Source of the DNA: Leptothoe kymatousa TAU-MAC 1615
Lineage (GTDB): Bacteria > Cyanobacteriota > Cyanobacteriia > Phormidesmidales > Phormidesmidaceae
Direction: 5' to 3'
Assembly (NCBI RefSeq): GCF_018739865.1
Contig: NZ_JADOER010000004.1
Location: 1,126,157 to 1,190,156, forward strand
DNA length: 64,000 nt
The notes beneath the pieces are model-generated. The model saw only the letters and a list, made by a program, of their open reading frames with translations. It was not told the origin of the DNA and did no database searches. Positions 54,449 through 63,159 of the stretch are shown in pieces. Position 1 is the first letter of the stretch. Every line of letters begins with the position of its first letter. A program made the translations under genes and the position numbers.

Positions 54449-56554
54449 ATGAGTTTATGCATTAATCCCAGTTGTTCTCGGCCCGATCATCCGAACAATA
54501 ACGAATCGAGTAGCTGTCAAGCCTGTGGGACAACTCTGATTTTGATGGGGCGCTATCGTGTTATGCGGCTGCTTAGCGACCAAACTGGCTTTGGTACGGT
54601 ATATGAGGCCTACGAGCGGGATTCACCCAAAATTCTAAAGGTTTTGCGGCCAGAGCATGGCAATAATACAAAGGTTTTGGCCATGTTTCACCATGAGGCC
54701 TCGGTGCTCAGCCGTCTGCGCCATCCAGGGGTGCCGTTTGTGGAACCCGACGGATATTTTCAGGTTTTGCCCACCACCGCAACGGTGCCCCTGCACTGCA
54801 TTGTGATGGAAAAAATTGATGGCCTCAATTTGACCCAATGGATGCAGCAGCAAGGCAATCATCCCATTCAAGCGCAGCAGGCGATCAAGTGGTTGACCCA
54901 GCTGGTGAAAATTTTGGACCAGCTGCACCAAAATAGCTATTTCCATCGAGATATTAAGCCCCAGAACGTGATGATTCGCACCAGCGGGCAGCTGGCCCTG
55001 GTGGATTTTGGGGCGGCTCGGGAAGTGACCCAAACCTATTTGGCCCAGGTGAGCCGCGGTGGGGTGGCCACGGCCATTAGTTCTGCGGGCTACACCCCCC
55101 CCGAACAGGAACATGGCCAGGCGGTGCCCCAGTCTGATTTTTATGCCCTGGGGCGCACCCTAATTTACTTGCTAACCGCCAAGGCCCCGACGGATACAGC
55201 CTTGTACGATGCGTTGCACAACCGGTTTGATTGGCGACCCCATGCGCCTCAAATTTCGCCGGGGTTGGCCAATTTATTGGATAGCATGACGGCTGCACGG
55301 GTGGTGGACCGGCCAGTTAATGCCCAGGTGATTTTGGCGCAACTAGAGCAGTTGGGCCCCCAGGAGCCGTCCGTGGTGGCGACTGTGCCAGAAACCTCCC
55401 TGCCCATTAATAGTTTTTTCTCGGCCCAGACCCCACCGGGCCCAGATGCAATGGCGGCCCCGGATGCGACATCTGTGCAAAGGGGAATTACCACCCCCTC
55501 CTGGCAAACGTTGCCCAAAACCGCACCTAAGCGGCGGCGGCCTAAACGGGCGCTCCTGGTGGTGGGACTTTTGCTAATGGTCCTGGGCGCGATCGCAATT
55601 CGCCGCTACCCCAGGGAACCGGCCACTTTCTCCCCCAATCCCCAAGTTGCCATTGCCCAGCGGGGGGTGCAGCTACAGCGCACCTTGCCCAACCACAGCA
55701 GCACCATTAACGATCTGCTGTTATTTGTCGATGGGTTGCGCATGGTCAGTGCCGGGGCCGATAACTCGATTCGTCTATGGGATTTAACCAATGGCAAGCA
55801 GCTGGAGGCTTGGGATCAGCAAACCAGCTTTGTCAATACGATTTTGCTGAGCCCGGATGAAACCCGGCTCTACAGTGGCAATGCCGACGGGACCTTACAG
55901 GGGTGGGTGGTCGCCAATGGTAATTTACTGTGGCAAAATTCGGCCGCCCACCAGGGTCCGGTTAATGTCATTACCCGGACCCCCGATGGGCAAAAGTTGG
56001 TCAGCGCCGGGGCCGATGGGTATGTCCATGTTTGGCAGGCCAGCACCGGCAAGTTGATGACGTCTGTAAAAGCGGAACAAGGACCGATTAACAGCCTGGT
56101 GGTGACCTCAGACAGTCGATACATTATTACCGCCGGCAGCGATCGCACCATTAACTTCTGGAATTTCGACACCGGAAAATCAGAGCGCACCCTGACCGGT
56201 CACGAAAGTTTTATCAATGCCCTGGCCATTAGTCCCGACGGTCGTTTTTTATTTAGCGCCAGTGCCGATGGCACCATCCGCCAGTGGAAAGTCAAAACGG
56301 GCAAACTGCTCCGCACCTTAGTGGGGCACACCAGCTATGTAAATGACATGATCTTCAGCCGCGATGGCCAAACATTAAGCACCGGCAGTGCTGACAAAAC
56401 CGTACGCATTTGGAATGTGGAAACAGGGACCCCCGAGCAGGTGCTGACCGGATTTGGCATGTTTATTGACCACTTGCTGATTTTGCCGTCCCAGCAAATG
56501 ATCACCGCCAGCCGTGCCGAAAACGCGATTAAAATCTGGCAAGAGATGCAGTAG
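54449..56554 (+). CDS. Ser/Thr protein kinase with WD40 beta-propeller
   Basis: 701 aa. The N-terminal Cys motif (CINPSC, then CQACG) is typical of cyanobacterial Spk kinases. Kinase domain about 30-300: Gly loop LSDQTGFGTVYEAY, Lys in ILKVLRPEH, HRDIKPQNVMI with catalytic Asp, and VDFGAAREV in place of DFG-L. A single TM helix (ALLVVGLLLMVLGAIAI) near 375 anchors it. The extracellular or periplasmic part is seven WD40-like blades, each ending near Trp as in IRLWDLTNGK, INFWNFDTGK and VRIWNVETG. It probably phosphorylates cytoplasmic targets in response to binding by the propeller. AGGGT before the ATG gives a ribosome-binding site. Confidence 0.93.
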   Translation: MSLCINPSCSRPDHPNNNESSSCQACGTTLILMGRYRVMRLLSDQTGFGTVYEAYERDSPKILKVLRPEHGNNTKVLAMFHHEASVLSRLRHPGVPFVEPDGYFQVLPTTATVPLHCIVMEKIDGLNLTQWMQQQGNHPIQAQQAIKWLTQLVKILDQLHQNSYFHRDIKPQNVMIRTSGQLALVDFGAAREVTQTYLAQVSRGGVATAISSAGYTPPEQEHGQAVPQSDFYALGRTLIYLLTAKAPTDTALYDALHNRFDWRPHAPQISPGLANLLDSMTAARVVDRPVNAQVILAQLEQLGPQEPSVVATVPETSLPINSFFSAQTPPGPDAMAAPDATSVQRGITTPSWQTLPKTAPKRRRPKRALLVVGLLLMVLGAIAIRRYPREPATFSPNPQVAIAQRGVQLQRTLPNHSSTINDLLLFVDGLRMVSAGADNSIRLWDLTNGKQLEAWDQQTSFVNTILLSPDETRLYSGNADGTLQGWVVANGNLLWQNSAAHQGPVNVITRTPDGQKLVSAGADGYVHVWQASTGKLMTSVKAEQGPINSLVVTSDSRYIITAGSDRTINFWNFDTGKSERTLTGHESFINALAISPDGRFLFSASADGTIRQWKVKTGKLLRTLVGHTSYVNDMIFSRDGQTLSTGSADKTVRIWNVETGTPEQVLTGFGMFIDHLLILPSQQMITASRAENAIKIWQEMQ

Positions 56555-56575
56555 TCAACCCGCATCAAAGGCGGG

Positions 56576-56648
56576 CCTAGTCGCCTTTGCGACAGGCCTC
56601 GTCGCCTTTGCGACACCTAGTCGCCTTGTTGGCGACACCTAGTCGCCC
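56576..56648. repeat. Short palindromic repeats at the kinase/GAF gene ends
   Basis: About four copies of cctagtcgcctttgcgaca-like units, each with gtcgc/gcgac forming a small hairpin; the third has gttggcgac. They lie between the convergent genes, and the last unit contains the stop of the GAF gene at 56639-56641. They may act as a bidirectional terminator. Confidence 0.7.
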
Positions 56649-57178
56649 CTAATGGAAGACGCCGAGGACAGCGTAACGGCCCCGGCCCGCATTTGTTCAA
56701 TATCAGCCTCGGACCATGCCTTGGGGCTCCGACAGTTGTGGGCAACGAGCAAGCCCCATAGTCCCTTGTCCGTTAACACCGGCACCACTAAGTTGGCCCG
56801 CACCCGCAAATGACGCAGAAAATCGCGATGGCAGGGTTCAATAGATGCGGTTTCCACATCTTCAATCGCCCGGATCCGTCCGTCTAGATAAAGGTCTGCA
56901 TATTCATCGTTAAAACATTGGTCGGGGCCGGTGGAACCATAAATCGAAAAGTCATTGTCACTCAACGATTCAAAGGTGACCTGGCCTTCCCATTGGTTAT
57001 AAAAGTAATAGATGGCCACTCGGTCGACCTGGAGCGATGAACGGATGGTATCAGTCGTTTTTTGTACCAACTGATCGCGCTGCATACTATCGCTCAGGCG
57101 TTGCAGAATCGATTGCATCGCACCGGCTTCCGAATTGCGCCGTTGCATATGAATCTCGGGGTCAAATTGTATCGACAT
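56639..57178 (-). CDS. Free-standing DXCF cyanobacteriochrome GAF protein
   Basis: 179 aa, a single GAF domain after a helical N-terminus. The DXCF motif is DQCF (Cys88) and the canonical bilin Cys is in EPCHRDFL (Cys116), 28 residues on, the same spacing as in TePixJ. RANLVVPVLTDKGLWGLLVA and the PKAWSEADIEQM helix complete the CBCR fold. No output domain is present, so it may act as a light-regulated partner protein or simply a bilin carrier. The ATG at 57178 is preferred; a GTG at 57202 would add eight residues. Neither start has a Shine-Dalgarno. The neighbour downstream is the convergent kinase-WD40 gene; no kinase is in the same direction. Confidence 0.88.
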   Translation of the reverse strand: MSIQFDPEIHMQRRNSEAGAMQSILQRLSDSMQRDQLVQKTTDTIRSSLQVDRVAIYYFYNQWEGQVTFESLSDNDFSIYGSTGPDQCFNDEYADLYLDGRIRAIEDVETASIEPCHRDFLRHLRVRANLVVPVLTDKGLWGLLVAHNCRSPKAWSEADIEQMRAGAVTLSSASSIRGD

Positions 57179-57439
57179 ATATCGACAAAGTAAAAGCAGC
57201 ACTTCTCAGCATTAATTTTGTTGTACCACCTACTGTAGGAATACAGACATTTGTTTATAGAGTCTTAAGCCTGCACCAGTTTTCAAGGGTTCTTTTTTTA
57301 TTACTTCTTAAGATTTGATGGCTGCGGGGGTTGCTTTAAGGGGCGTTTAGCTATCCCCGGTGGATGAAGTCGGAGTTCGCAGGTCGGAGGTCCTTAGCTG
57401 GATTTTTCGGCTTAATGCTAATAGCGGTGAGGGGCGTGG

Positions 57440-59749
57440 TTAAACAAATAGGACTGCGATCGCAAGTCCGGTGACCACCGTGGCTGCCCCCATGCGCATG
57501 GGTCGGCGTAGCCAGGTTGTTTTCTGAATAAACTGGGTGATGGTACTCAAAAAGCCGTAGCATATCAGTCCGGCGATGCAGGCTAGGCCCATCTTTAGCA
57601 ATGCCTTTTGGTAAATGTGCACAAAGAACTGAGCCTGGTTGAGGGTGGAATATTGGTAGTTGCTATGGTCGGCAAAAATCTTCGCATCGGGTAGCCGGGT
57701 TGTTGTCCAACGCTCACCGCCATCGATGGACTTAAAAATCTCTCCAGTCACCGCGCCAAAGCCAAACAGGGTTTGATCTTGACCATAGTTGGGCGATAGC
57801 ACCAGGGGCATGGCCCCATATTCAAAGTTGTTCACAATCGCCAGGGGCACCGTGGCATCACCCAAGGGGGTAAAGGTGCGACCCCCGTCTGTGCTTTTTA
57901 CCAGCCCGGTGCCCCGCGCGCTAACAAACAGGGTTTGATCGTCACCATAGCTAGGGGAAACGGCAACAGCTTCAATATAGGGATGGTCACCGTAGATGGT
58001 GCTCGCAACTAAATTCCAGGTGTCGCCGCCGTCTCGGGTTTCGAAGAGGCCATCGTCGGAGCCCAGCCACAGGGTTTGATCTGCCCCATAGTTAGGGGAA
58101 ATGGCCAGCTTTAGCTTTAGCCGACTTTGGAATTGGTCTGGGGCCATCATCGCTGTCCAAGACCGGCCCCCATCCGTGGTTTTGTACACCCCTTCAGCAC
58201 CGGTCATAAAGACGGTTTTGTCTTGGCCATAGTTGGGGGAGACCACCATAAAGGGGGACTCATTACCCACATGGCGGCCCAACTCACTCATTTTCTTAAA
58301 GGATTTGCCCCCATTGTCGGAGCGGTAAACCCGGCCGGCCTGGGTGCCCACAAACACTGTTTTATCCTGGCCATAGTTGGGCGACGGTGCGATCGCCAGC
58401 GCCCGTTCCCAACCTTCAAACCGCTGGAGCTTCCAGCCTTTATTTTGGGTATATCGCAATACGCCATTATTCAAAATGGTGGCAAACAGGGTTTTGTCCT
58501 GGCCATAGTTGGGCGAAAACGCCAAGGACTGAAACCGGCGGGGGTCGTCGTTGCGCTCAATGGGTTCAAATTGATCGGTAAAGAACGGCAGCTCTAGGCC
58601 CTGAGCCATGGGGGTCCAACTATCGCCGCCATTGGCGCTCATATAGGCTTCGCCCACGTAGGTTACCGCCACCAGGGTGTTGTCGGTGGCATAGTCGGGT
58701 GATAGGGCTAGGGCCATGGGAATATCCCCGGGCAAGGTGTCCAGCTGGGTCCAATCGTCCCCCTGGTTGGTGGTCTTAAACAACCCGTTAAAGCCGCTGG
58801 CTAGGACCGTTCCATCTTGGTTAAAGCTGGGGGAAATGGCCAGGTCGGTAAAGTGGGCGTAGCCCATTTTGTCGGCTTGGGGGGTTTTGGTCAGTCCCCG
58901 GTCGACGGGCTGCCAGCTATCGCCGCTGAAGTAAAACACCCCTTCATTGGCGGTTGACCCGTAGAGGGTGAAGTCACGGCTGCCAGGGGTGTTGGCGCTA
59001 ACCAGGTCCTGAATATTGGTTTCGGGCAATCCCTGGTTTAGGGCCGTGAGGGTTTGGCCACCGTCGGTGGTGGTGAGTACCCCCTGGCCCTCGGTGCCCA
59101 CCCAGAAGGTGTTGGGGTCTGGCGCAAGGCTGATGCTGGTGATGGCGCTGTCGGTGCTACCTAGGGTAGACCAGGTTTTGCCCCCATCTTTAGACTGGTA
59201 GAGCTGTCCCTGCTGGTCCCCGACAATAATATGAGTCGCGGCAGTTGCGATCGCGCCCACCGGCTGTTCTGTTGCCAAAGCCAAGGTCCAGCTATCGCCA
59301 TCGCGGCGATAGACATTGCCATCATGGCCCGTGACAAACACCTGGTCGGCATCCGTCGTCGAAACCGCCACCCGGTCTAGGGCGAGTTCTGGCAACCCTT
59401 GGTTAATCCGCTGCCAACCCTCTCCCCCATTTTCCGATTCGTATACGCCATCGCCCTCGGTGGTTAAATAGAGGTGTTGCGGCTCTGTGGCCCCAATGGC
59501 AAAGGCCGTCATCGGCCCTCGGTGGTCTAACCCCTGCACCTGGCGCTGCCAAGTGGTGCCACCGTCCCTAGACTTCAAAAAATTTCCTCGAACCAGCAGG
59601 TACATGGTTTGATCCTGTTGGTAGCTAGGGGATAGTTCCACCTGTTGCACCACATCGTGGGGATCGTGGGCTTGGGCCTGCCCGAGGCTAAAGCAGCCCA
59701 CTAGCAATGCCGTAACAACACCGAGAAAAAAATGCTTTTTATAGTCCAT
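57440..59749 (-). CDS. Secreted Asp-box (BNR) multi-repeat beta-propeller protein with C-terminal membrane segments
   Basis: 769 aa from the ATG at 59749; a TTG at 59767 is the alternative. The signal peptide is MDYKKHFFLGVVTALLVGCF with cleavage after AQA. Many Asp-box motifs SxDGGxTW recur (SRDGGTTWQR, SKDGGKTWST, TTDGGRSWTA, STDGGRTFTP), alternating with SPNYGQDKTVF repeats. This suggests two beta-propellers, like sialidase/VPS10/Ycf48 relatives, but no sialidase active-site Arg triad is clear. The C-terminus has two hydrophobic helices (MGLACIAGLICYGFL and AATVVTGLAIAVLFV) that anchor it in the membrane. Function unknown; binding of a carbohydrate or protein on the outer side of the membrane is the best guess. 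Confidence 0.85.
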   Translation of the reverse strand: MDYKKHFFLGVVTALLVGCFSLGQAQAHDPHDVVQQVELSPSYQQDQTMYLLVRGNFLKSRDGGTTWQRQVQGLDHRGPMTAFAIGATEPQHLYLTTEGDGVYESENGGEGWQRINQGLPELALDRVAVSTTDADQVFVTGHDGNVYRRDGDSWTLALATEQPVGAIATAATHIIVGDQQGQLYQSKDGGKTWSTLGSTDSAITSISLAPDPNTFWVGTEGQGVLTTTDGGQTLTALNQGLPETNIQDLVSANTPGSRDFTLYGSTANEGVFYFSGDSWQPVDRGLTKTPQADKMGYAHFTDLAISPSFNQDGTVLASGFNGLFKTTNQGDDWTQLDTLPGDIPMALALSPDYATDNTLVAVTYVGEAYMSANGGDSWTPMAQGLELPFFTDQFEPIERNDDPRRFQSLAFSPNYGQDKTLFATILNNGVLRYTQNKGWKLQRFEGWERALAIAPSPNYGQDKTVFVGTQAGRVYRSDNGGKSFKKMSELGRHVGNESPFMVVSPNYGQDKTVFMTGAEGVYKTTDGGRSWTAMMAPDQFQSRLKLKLAISPNYGADQTLWLGSDDGLFETRDGGDTWNLVASTIYGDHPYIEAVAVSPSYGDDQTLFVSARGTGLVKSTDGGRTFTPLGDATVPLAIVNNFEYGAMPLVLSPNYGQDQTLFGFGAVTGEIFKSIDGGERWTTTRLPDAKIFADHSNYQYSTLNQAQFFVHIYQKALLKMGLACIAGLICYGFLSTITQFIQKTTWLRRPMRMGAATVVTGLAIAVLFV

Positions 59750-60257
59750 AATGCCGCATGGGATCAAGAAGCCGCCTAGCTTGATGCGCTTTGCCTAGTG
59801 ATTGACTTGGGAGAAATACGTAAAGCTTCAAAGGGAGAACAATCCTTCAAGCTGTTCTAAATCCAATGAATCAAAGACTTCAATATTGCTGTTCTTTCGG
59901 ATGGTTTTATCTTCCCAATGCAAAAGCTTAGGAGCTGTTAAGAAACTACTTCACGGTTTAGTCCCGAAAGGCTTGTTAAGTCATAATTTAAATGGAAAAG
60001 ACCATGATTTTATTTCTAAACAAGCCCTTAGTCAGTAAAACTGATTGGTTTACGTTCTTAAATCAGTAATGGCAATAATCTAGCTAAGGCGGACTCATTG
60101 TTCCCTGGGGACACTGAAAATAAACGTGATCAGGGTAGCATGTAACAACAAAAATAGTTGTTGTTTGACGGGGCTTTATTGATAAAAAGAACAATATGTG
60201 TTGATTGTTGTCTGTCTAGTTGTCTTTGGGCGTTTCCCTACATCGTTCGAGGGAAAT
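59750..60257. other. Intergenic region upstream of the beta-propeller gene
   Basis: 508 bp between the Asp-box gene and the end of the hybrid kinase gene, both on minus. It holds MITE-B copy 2 and should contain the propeller-gene promoter. A 78-codon frame at 59802-60038 is mainly element B and is not called. No clear kinase terminator is seen. Confidence 0.5.
59930..60030. mobile_element. MITE-like element B, copy 2 (101 bp)
   Basis: Matches 51786-51886: same ends (aggagctgttaagaaact, caagccctta), same centre, roughly one difference in six in between. TTA is found next to both ends (cttagg.. and ..cttagt), which may be a target duplication or part of the ends. Confidence 0.7.
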
Positions 60258-63137
60258 CTACACTTCGTCCGCTAGCATTTGGAGGATTAAGTCATAGCGA
60301 AAATCATGGGTATACCCTTCCAGGGTGGCTACCAATGATGATTTGTCAGCAGGTGCCTGAGCCAGCAAGTCCAGAATCATGGGGCTACTGAGATGTTTGG
60401 CTGCTGTTTTCAAATCTTGTTTCCAACTGGCTGGCATGGCCTGTAGCTGTTGGTGTATTTGAGTTGCGTCTGTGGTATTTGCAGGGCCAGGTGTCGGATG
60501 TGGGCTGGCCTCATCTTCGTATAGATAGGTTACCTGTAGGTGTTGGGCAAGTTTGTCCCATAGCTCCTGTTCCATAAAGGGTTTACTCACAAAATCGTCA
60601 CAGCCTGCTGCATAGGCCTGCTGCTGTTGTTCTTCCAGGACCTGGGCCGTGAGGGCAATAATCACTGGGGGGGAAGGCTGTGCTTTGATGCGGCGAGTGG
60701 CTTCTAATCCATGCATGCCGGGTAAACACATATCCATCCAAATTAATTGGGGCTGCCATTGTTGTGTAACCTCAATGGCAGCTTGGCCATCGCCAACGGT
60801 CTGTACGTCGAAGCCCAGGTGAGACAGCAAACGGACCATGAGCTGCTGGGTGTCGGGCTGATCTTCAACCACTAATATTTTGAGCGTACTTTGACCTGGG
60901 GCTAGACCGACAATCCGTCGGGTGGCTTGGGCCGCAGCGTTGGTTGGGGGCTGCTGTGTTGCAATTTTTATGGGGATGGTAAAGGCAAAGGTTGTGCCTT
61001 GGCCCAGGGCACTGTCGACGCTGATGTGTCCCCCCATTAGCGATACAAATGTCTCACTAATGGGTAACCCTAACCCGGTTCCCTGCCCATGCTTTTGACC
61101 CAATGTGGCTTGGGTAAAGGGTTCAAACAGGTTGGGGATATCGGCGGCGGCGATGCCGGGGCCGGTGTCGGTTACCAAAAAGGTGAGCTGATGGTGGCTA
61201 TGGTCCCATTGGACGGTGAGTGCAACACTACCCTGGTCGGTAAATTTAATCCCATTGCCCACCAGGTTGATTAAAATTTGTCGTAATTTGCGTTCATCAT
61301 TGTAGATATGGTGGGGCAGGTCTGGCGGAAATTCTAAGGAAAAGTCAATTCCTTTTTTATATGCTTTATGACCCAACATCTCCTTGAGGGTGATGAGTAA
61401 GTGATGCAGATTAAAGTTGCCGTAGGTGAGGGTGCTTTGACCTGCTTCGATTTTGGACATTTCTAGAATGTCGTTGATCAGGGTGAGTAAATGTTCTCCG
61501 CTACGATTAATGATGGCTAGTGTCTGTTGTTGCTCGTTATTTAAGTTTTGGTCGCGGGTCAGCAGCTGACTAAAACCTAAAATTGAGTTGAGGGGTGTTC
61601 TCAGTTCATGGCTCATGTGGGCTAAAAATTTGCTCTTTGCCTGGTTGGCCAATTCGGCATCTTCCTTGGCTTGGGAAACCTTGTTTTCAGCCCGTTTGCG
61701 GGCCGTAATATCTTTTGCGCAGATCAATGCGCAGTGTTGCTGGTTTAGCAACATCAGTTCGGCGGAGATTAAATACGTTTGTCGCGGCTTGTTGGGTTTA
61801 TCGATTTCGATTTCCCAGTCGTGGATAGCGCCCTGGTGTTGCAGGGCCTGGGGAAAGAGTTTGGGGTGTTTGGGGTGTTTGAATTGAAAAACTGCTGACG
61901 GTGTACCAATTACCTCAGATCGATCGCGATCGCAAATGGCAACCATGGCCTCGTTTACTTCGATATACACCCCGTCTGGAAAGGTGGTGATGGCCATGGG
62001 GTCTGTGTTTGAATAGAACGCTTTGGAAAATTTTTCTTGCGATCGCTGTAGTTCCAAGGTGCGTTGATTGACCTGTTCTTCAAGAGAGGCATATAAGCTG
62101 GCATTCTCTTGGGAAATGGTGCTCAGCAATGACGATAGCTGGGCGAGTTCATCGTGGTGTGGAAAATTGAGGGGCGCGATGGGCTGCCCTTGGCGAGTGT
62201 CTTGCACCGCTAAGCTAAGCTGCCGCAGAGGTTTTACCAGCCGTTGTCGAGTAAATCTAAAGGTGCTCCAGACAATGTAAAGAATAACGCTGCTGATAAA
62301 CAGCAGGATCACTAGGGGAAAAATCAGATCCGCTAGGACTTCTTGGAGGGGTTGTTCGACCATGGCATACCAGGGAACGCTGTCCATGGGATGGGCACTG
62401 GCTAAGACCCATTGCTTTCTTAAGCCTGGATAAATTGATAAATCAGCTGCATAAATAGACTCTGGGGTTTTACCCTCAAGGTGATTGAGTCTAGGGGCCT
62501 CGTTGGCTATTTGGGGCGCACGGTAGCTAATAATTTCACCATTTTCAGTGGCCAGGTAGCTATAGCCGGTGCGCCCCACCTCAATATCAAGGGTGGTATC
62601 CCAGAGTTCTGTAAGATCTAAACGGGCCAGCAACATGCCCTGGGGTAGGCCAATATCGTCTAAGACGGGGACAACAATTTCGATATAGGGTTGGGTATCT
62701 GCATATTGCAGATGGCTCACCCTCACCTGGCCCACTTCAGGGGGCTGTTTTAGCCAGGGGATAGAATAGTTCGTTTTTTGTTGAGGTTGGCCAAAGGCTT
62801 GTACCTGATTAATAATTTTCTGTTGATTGTCGAGATAGATGATTTCTTGCAGAGACGGGTAGCGGGTTAAGAAATAGCGCAGGTTAGTAGTCTCGACCTG
62901 GCTGGTGTGCAGCGTTGACCCTGTAAGCAACAAACTACTTTCCAAATCTAGCAGCAAGATATCGAAGGTTTCGGCGGCACCTTGGGTAAGTTGCTGCAAA
63001 CTATGGTGGACGCGATTGATTTGGCGACGTCCCCCCTCGATTAAGGTGCTGCCTAAACCCATAAAGGCAATCAAGCTGAGTAGGAGAACTCGCCAGTTGA
63101 TTTGTTGATTTAGGAACTGGTTTTGGTTAGGCAACAT
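60258..63137 (-). CDS. Membrane hybrid histidine kinase (Cache-HAMP-PAS-HisKA-HATPase-REC)
   Basis: 959 aa. TM1 spans 17-35, a periplasmic dCache-like domain 40-265 (RYFLTRYPSLQEIIYLD, ARLDLTELWDTTLDIEVGRT) and TM2 268-292. HAMP about 293-345 is followed by a coiled coil and PAS 365-480. HisKA has His510 in [20 protein letters not shown]. The HATPase has NLVGNGIKFTD, TDTGPGIA and GTGLGLPI. The receiver (752-870) has Asp802 in IWMDMCLPGMHG and Lys in FVSKPFMEQ. A 90-residue helical tail closes the protein. The gene lies 22 bp downstream of a periplasmic sugar-binding-protein gene on the same strand, so the binding protein probably delivers the signal to the Cache domain, as LuxP does to LuxQ. 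Confidence 0.92.
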   Translation of the reverse strand: MLPNQNQFLNQQINWRVLLLSLIAFMGLGSTLIEGGRRQINRVHHSLQQLTQGAAETFDILLLDLESSLLLTGSTLHTSQVETTNLRYFLTRYPSLQEIIYLDNQQKIINQVQAFGQPQQKTNYSIPWLKQPPEVGQVRVSHLQYADTQPYIEIVVPVLDDIGLPQGMLLARLDLTELWDTTLDIEVGRTGYSYLATENGEIISYRAPQIANEAPRLNHLEGKTPESIYAADLSIYPGLRKQWVLASAHPMDSVPWYAMVEQPLQEVLADLIFPLVILLFISSVILYIVWSTFRFTRQRLVKPLRQLSLAVQDTRQGQPIAPLNFPHHDELAQLSSLLSTISQENASLYASLEEQVNQRTLELQRSQEKFSKAFYSNTDPMAITTFPDGVYIEVNEAMVAICDRDRSEVIGTPSAVFQFKHPKHPKLFPQALQHQGAIHDWEIEIDKPNKPRQTYLISAELMLLNQQHCALICAKDITARKRAENKVSQAKEDAELANQAKSKFLAHMSHELRTPLNSILGFSQLLTRDQNLNNEQQQTLAIINRSGEHLLTLINDILEMSKIEAGQSTLTYGNFNLHHLLITLKEMLGHKAYKKGIDFSLEFPPDLPHHIYNDERKLRQILINLVGNGIKFTDQGSVALTVQWDHSHHQLTFLVTDTGPGIAAADIPNLFEPFTQATLGQKHGQGTGLGLPISETFVSLMGGHISVDSALGQGTTFAFTIPIKIATQQPPTNAAAQATRRIVGLAPGQSTLKILVVEDQPDTQQLMVRLLSHLGFDVQTVGDGQAAIEVTQQWQPQLIWMDMCLPGMHGLEATRRIKAQPSPPVIIALTAQVLEEQQQQAYAAGCDDFVSKPFMEQELWDKLAQHLQVTYLYEDEASPHPTPGPANTTDATQIHQQLQAMPASWKQDLKTAAKHLSSPMILDLLAQAPADKSSLVATLEGYTHDFRYDLILQMLADEV

Positions 63138-63159
63138 CAGTCAAGACCATGGATGGCGG

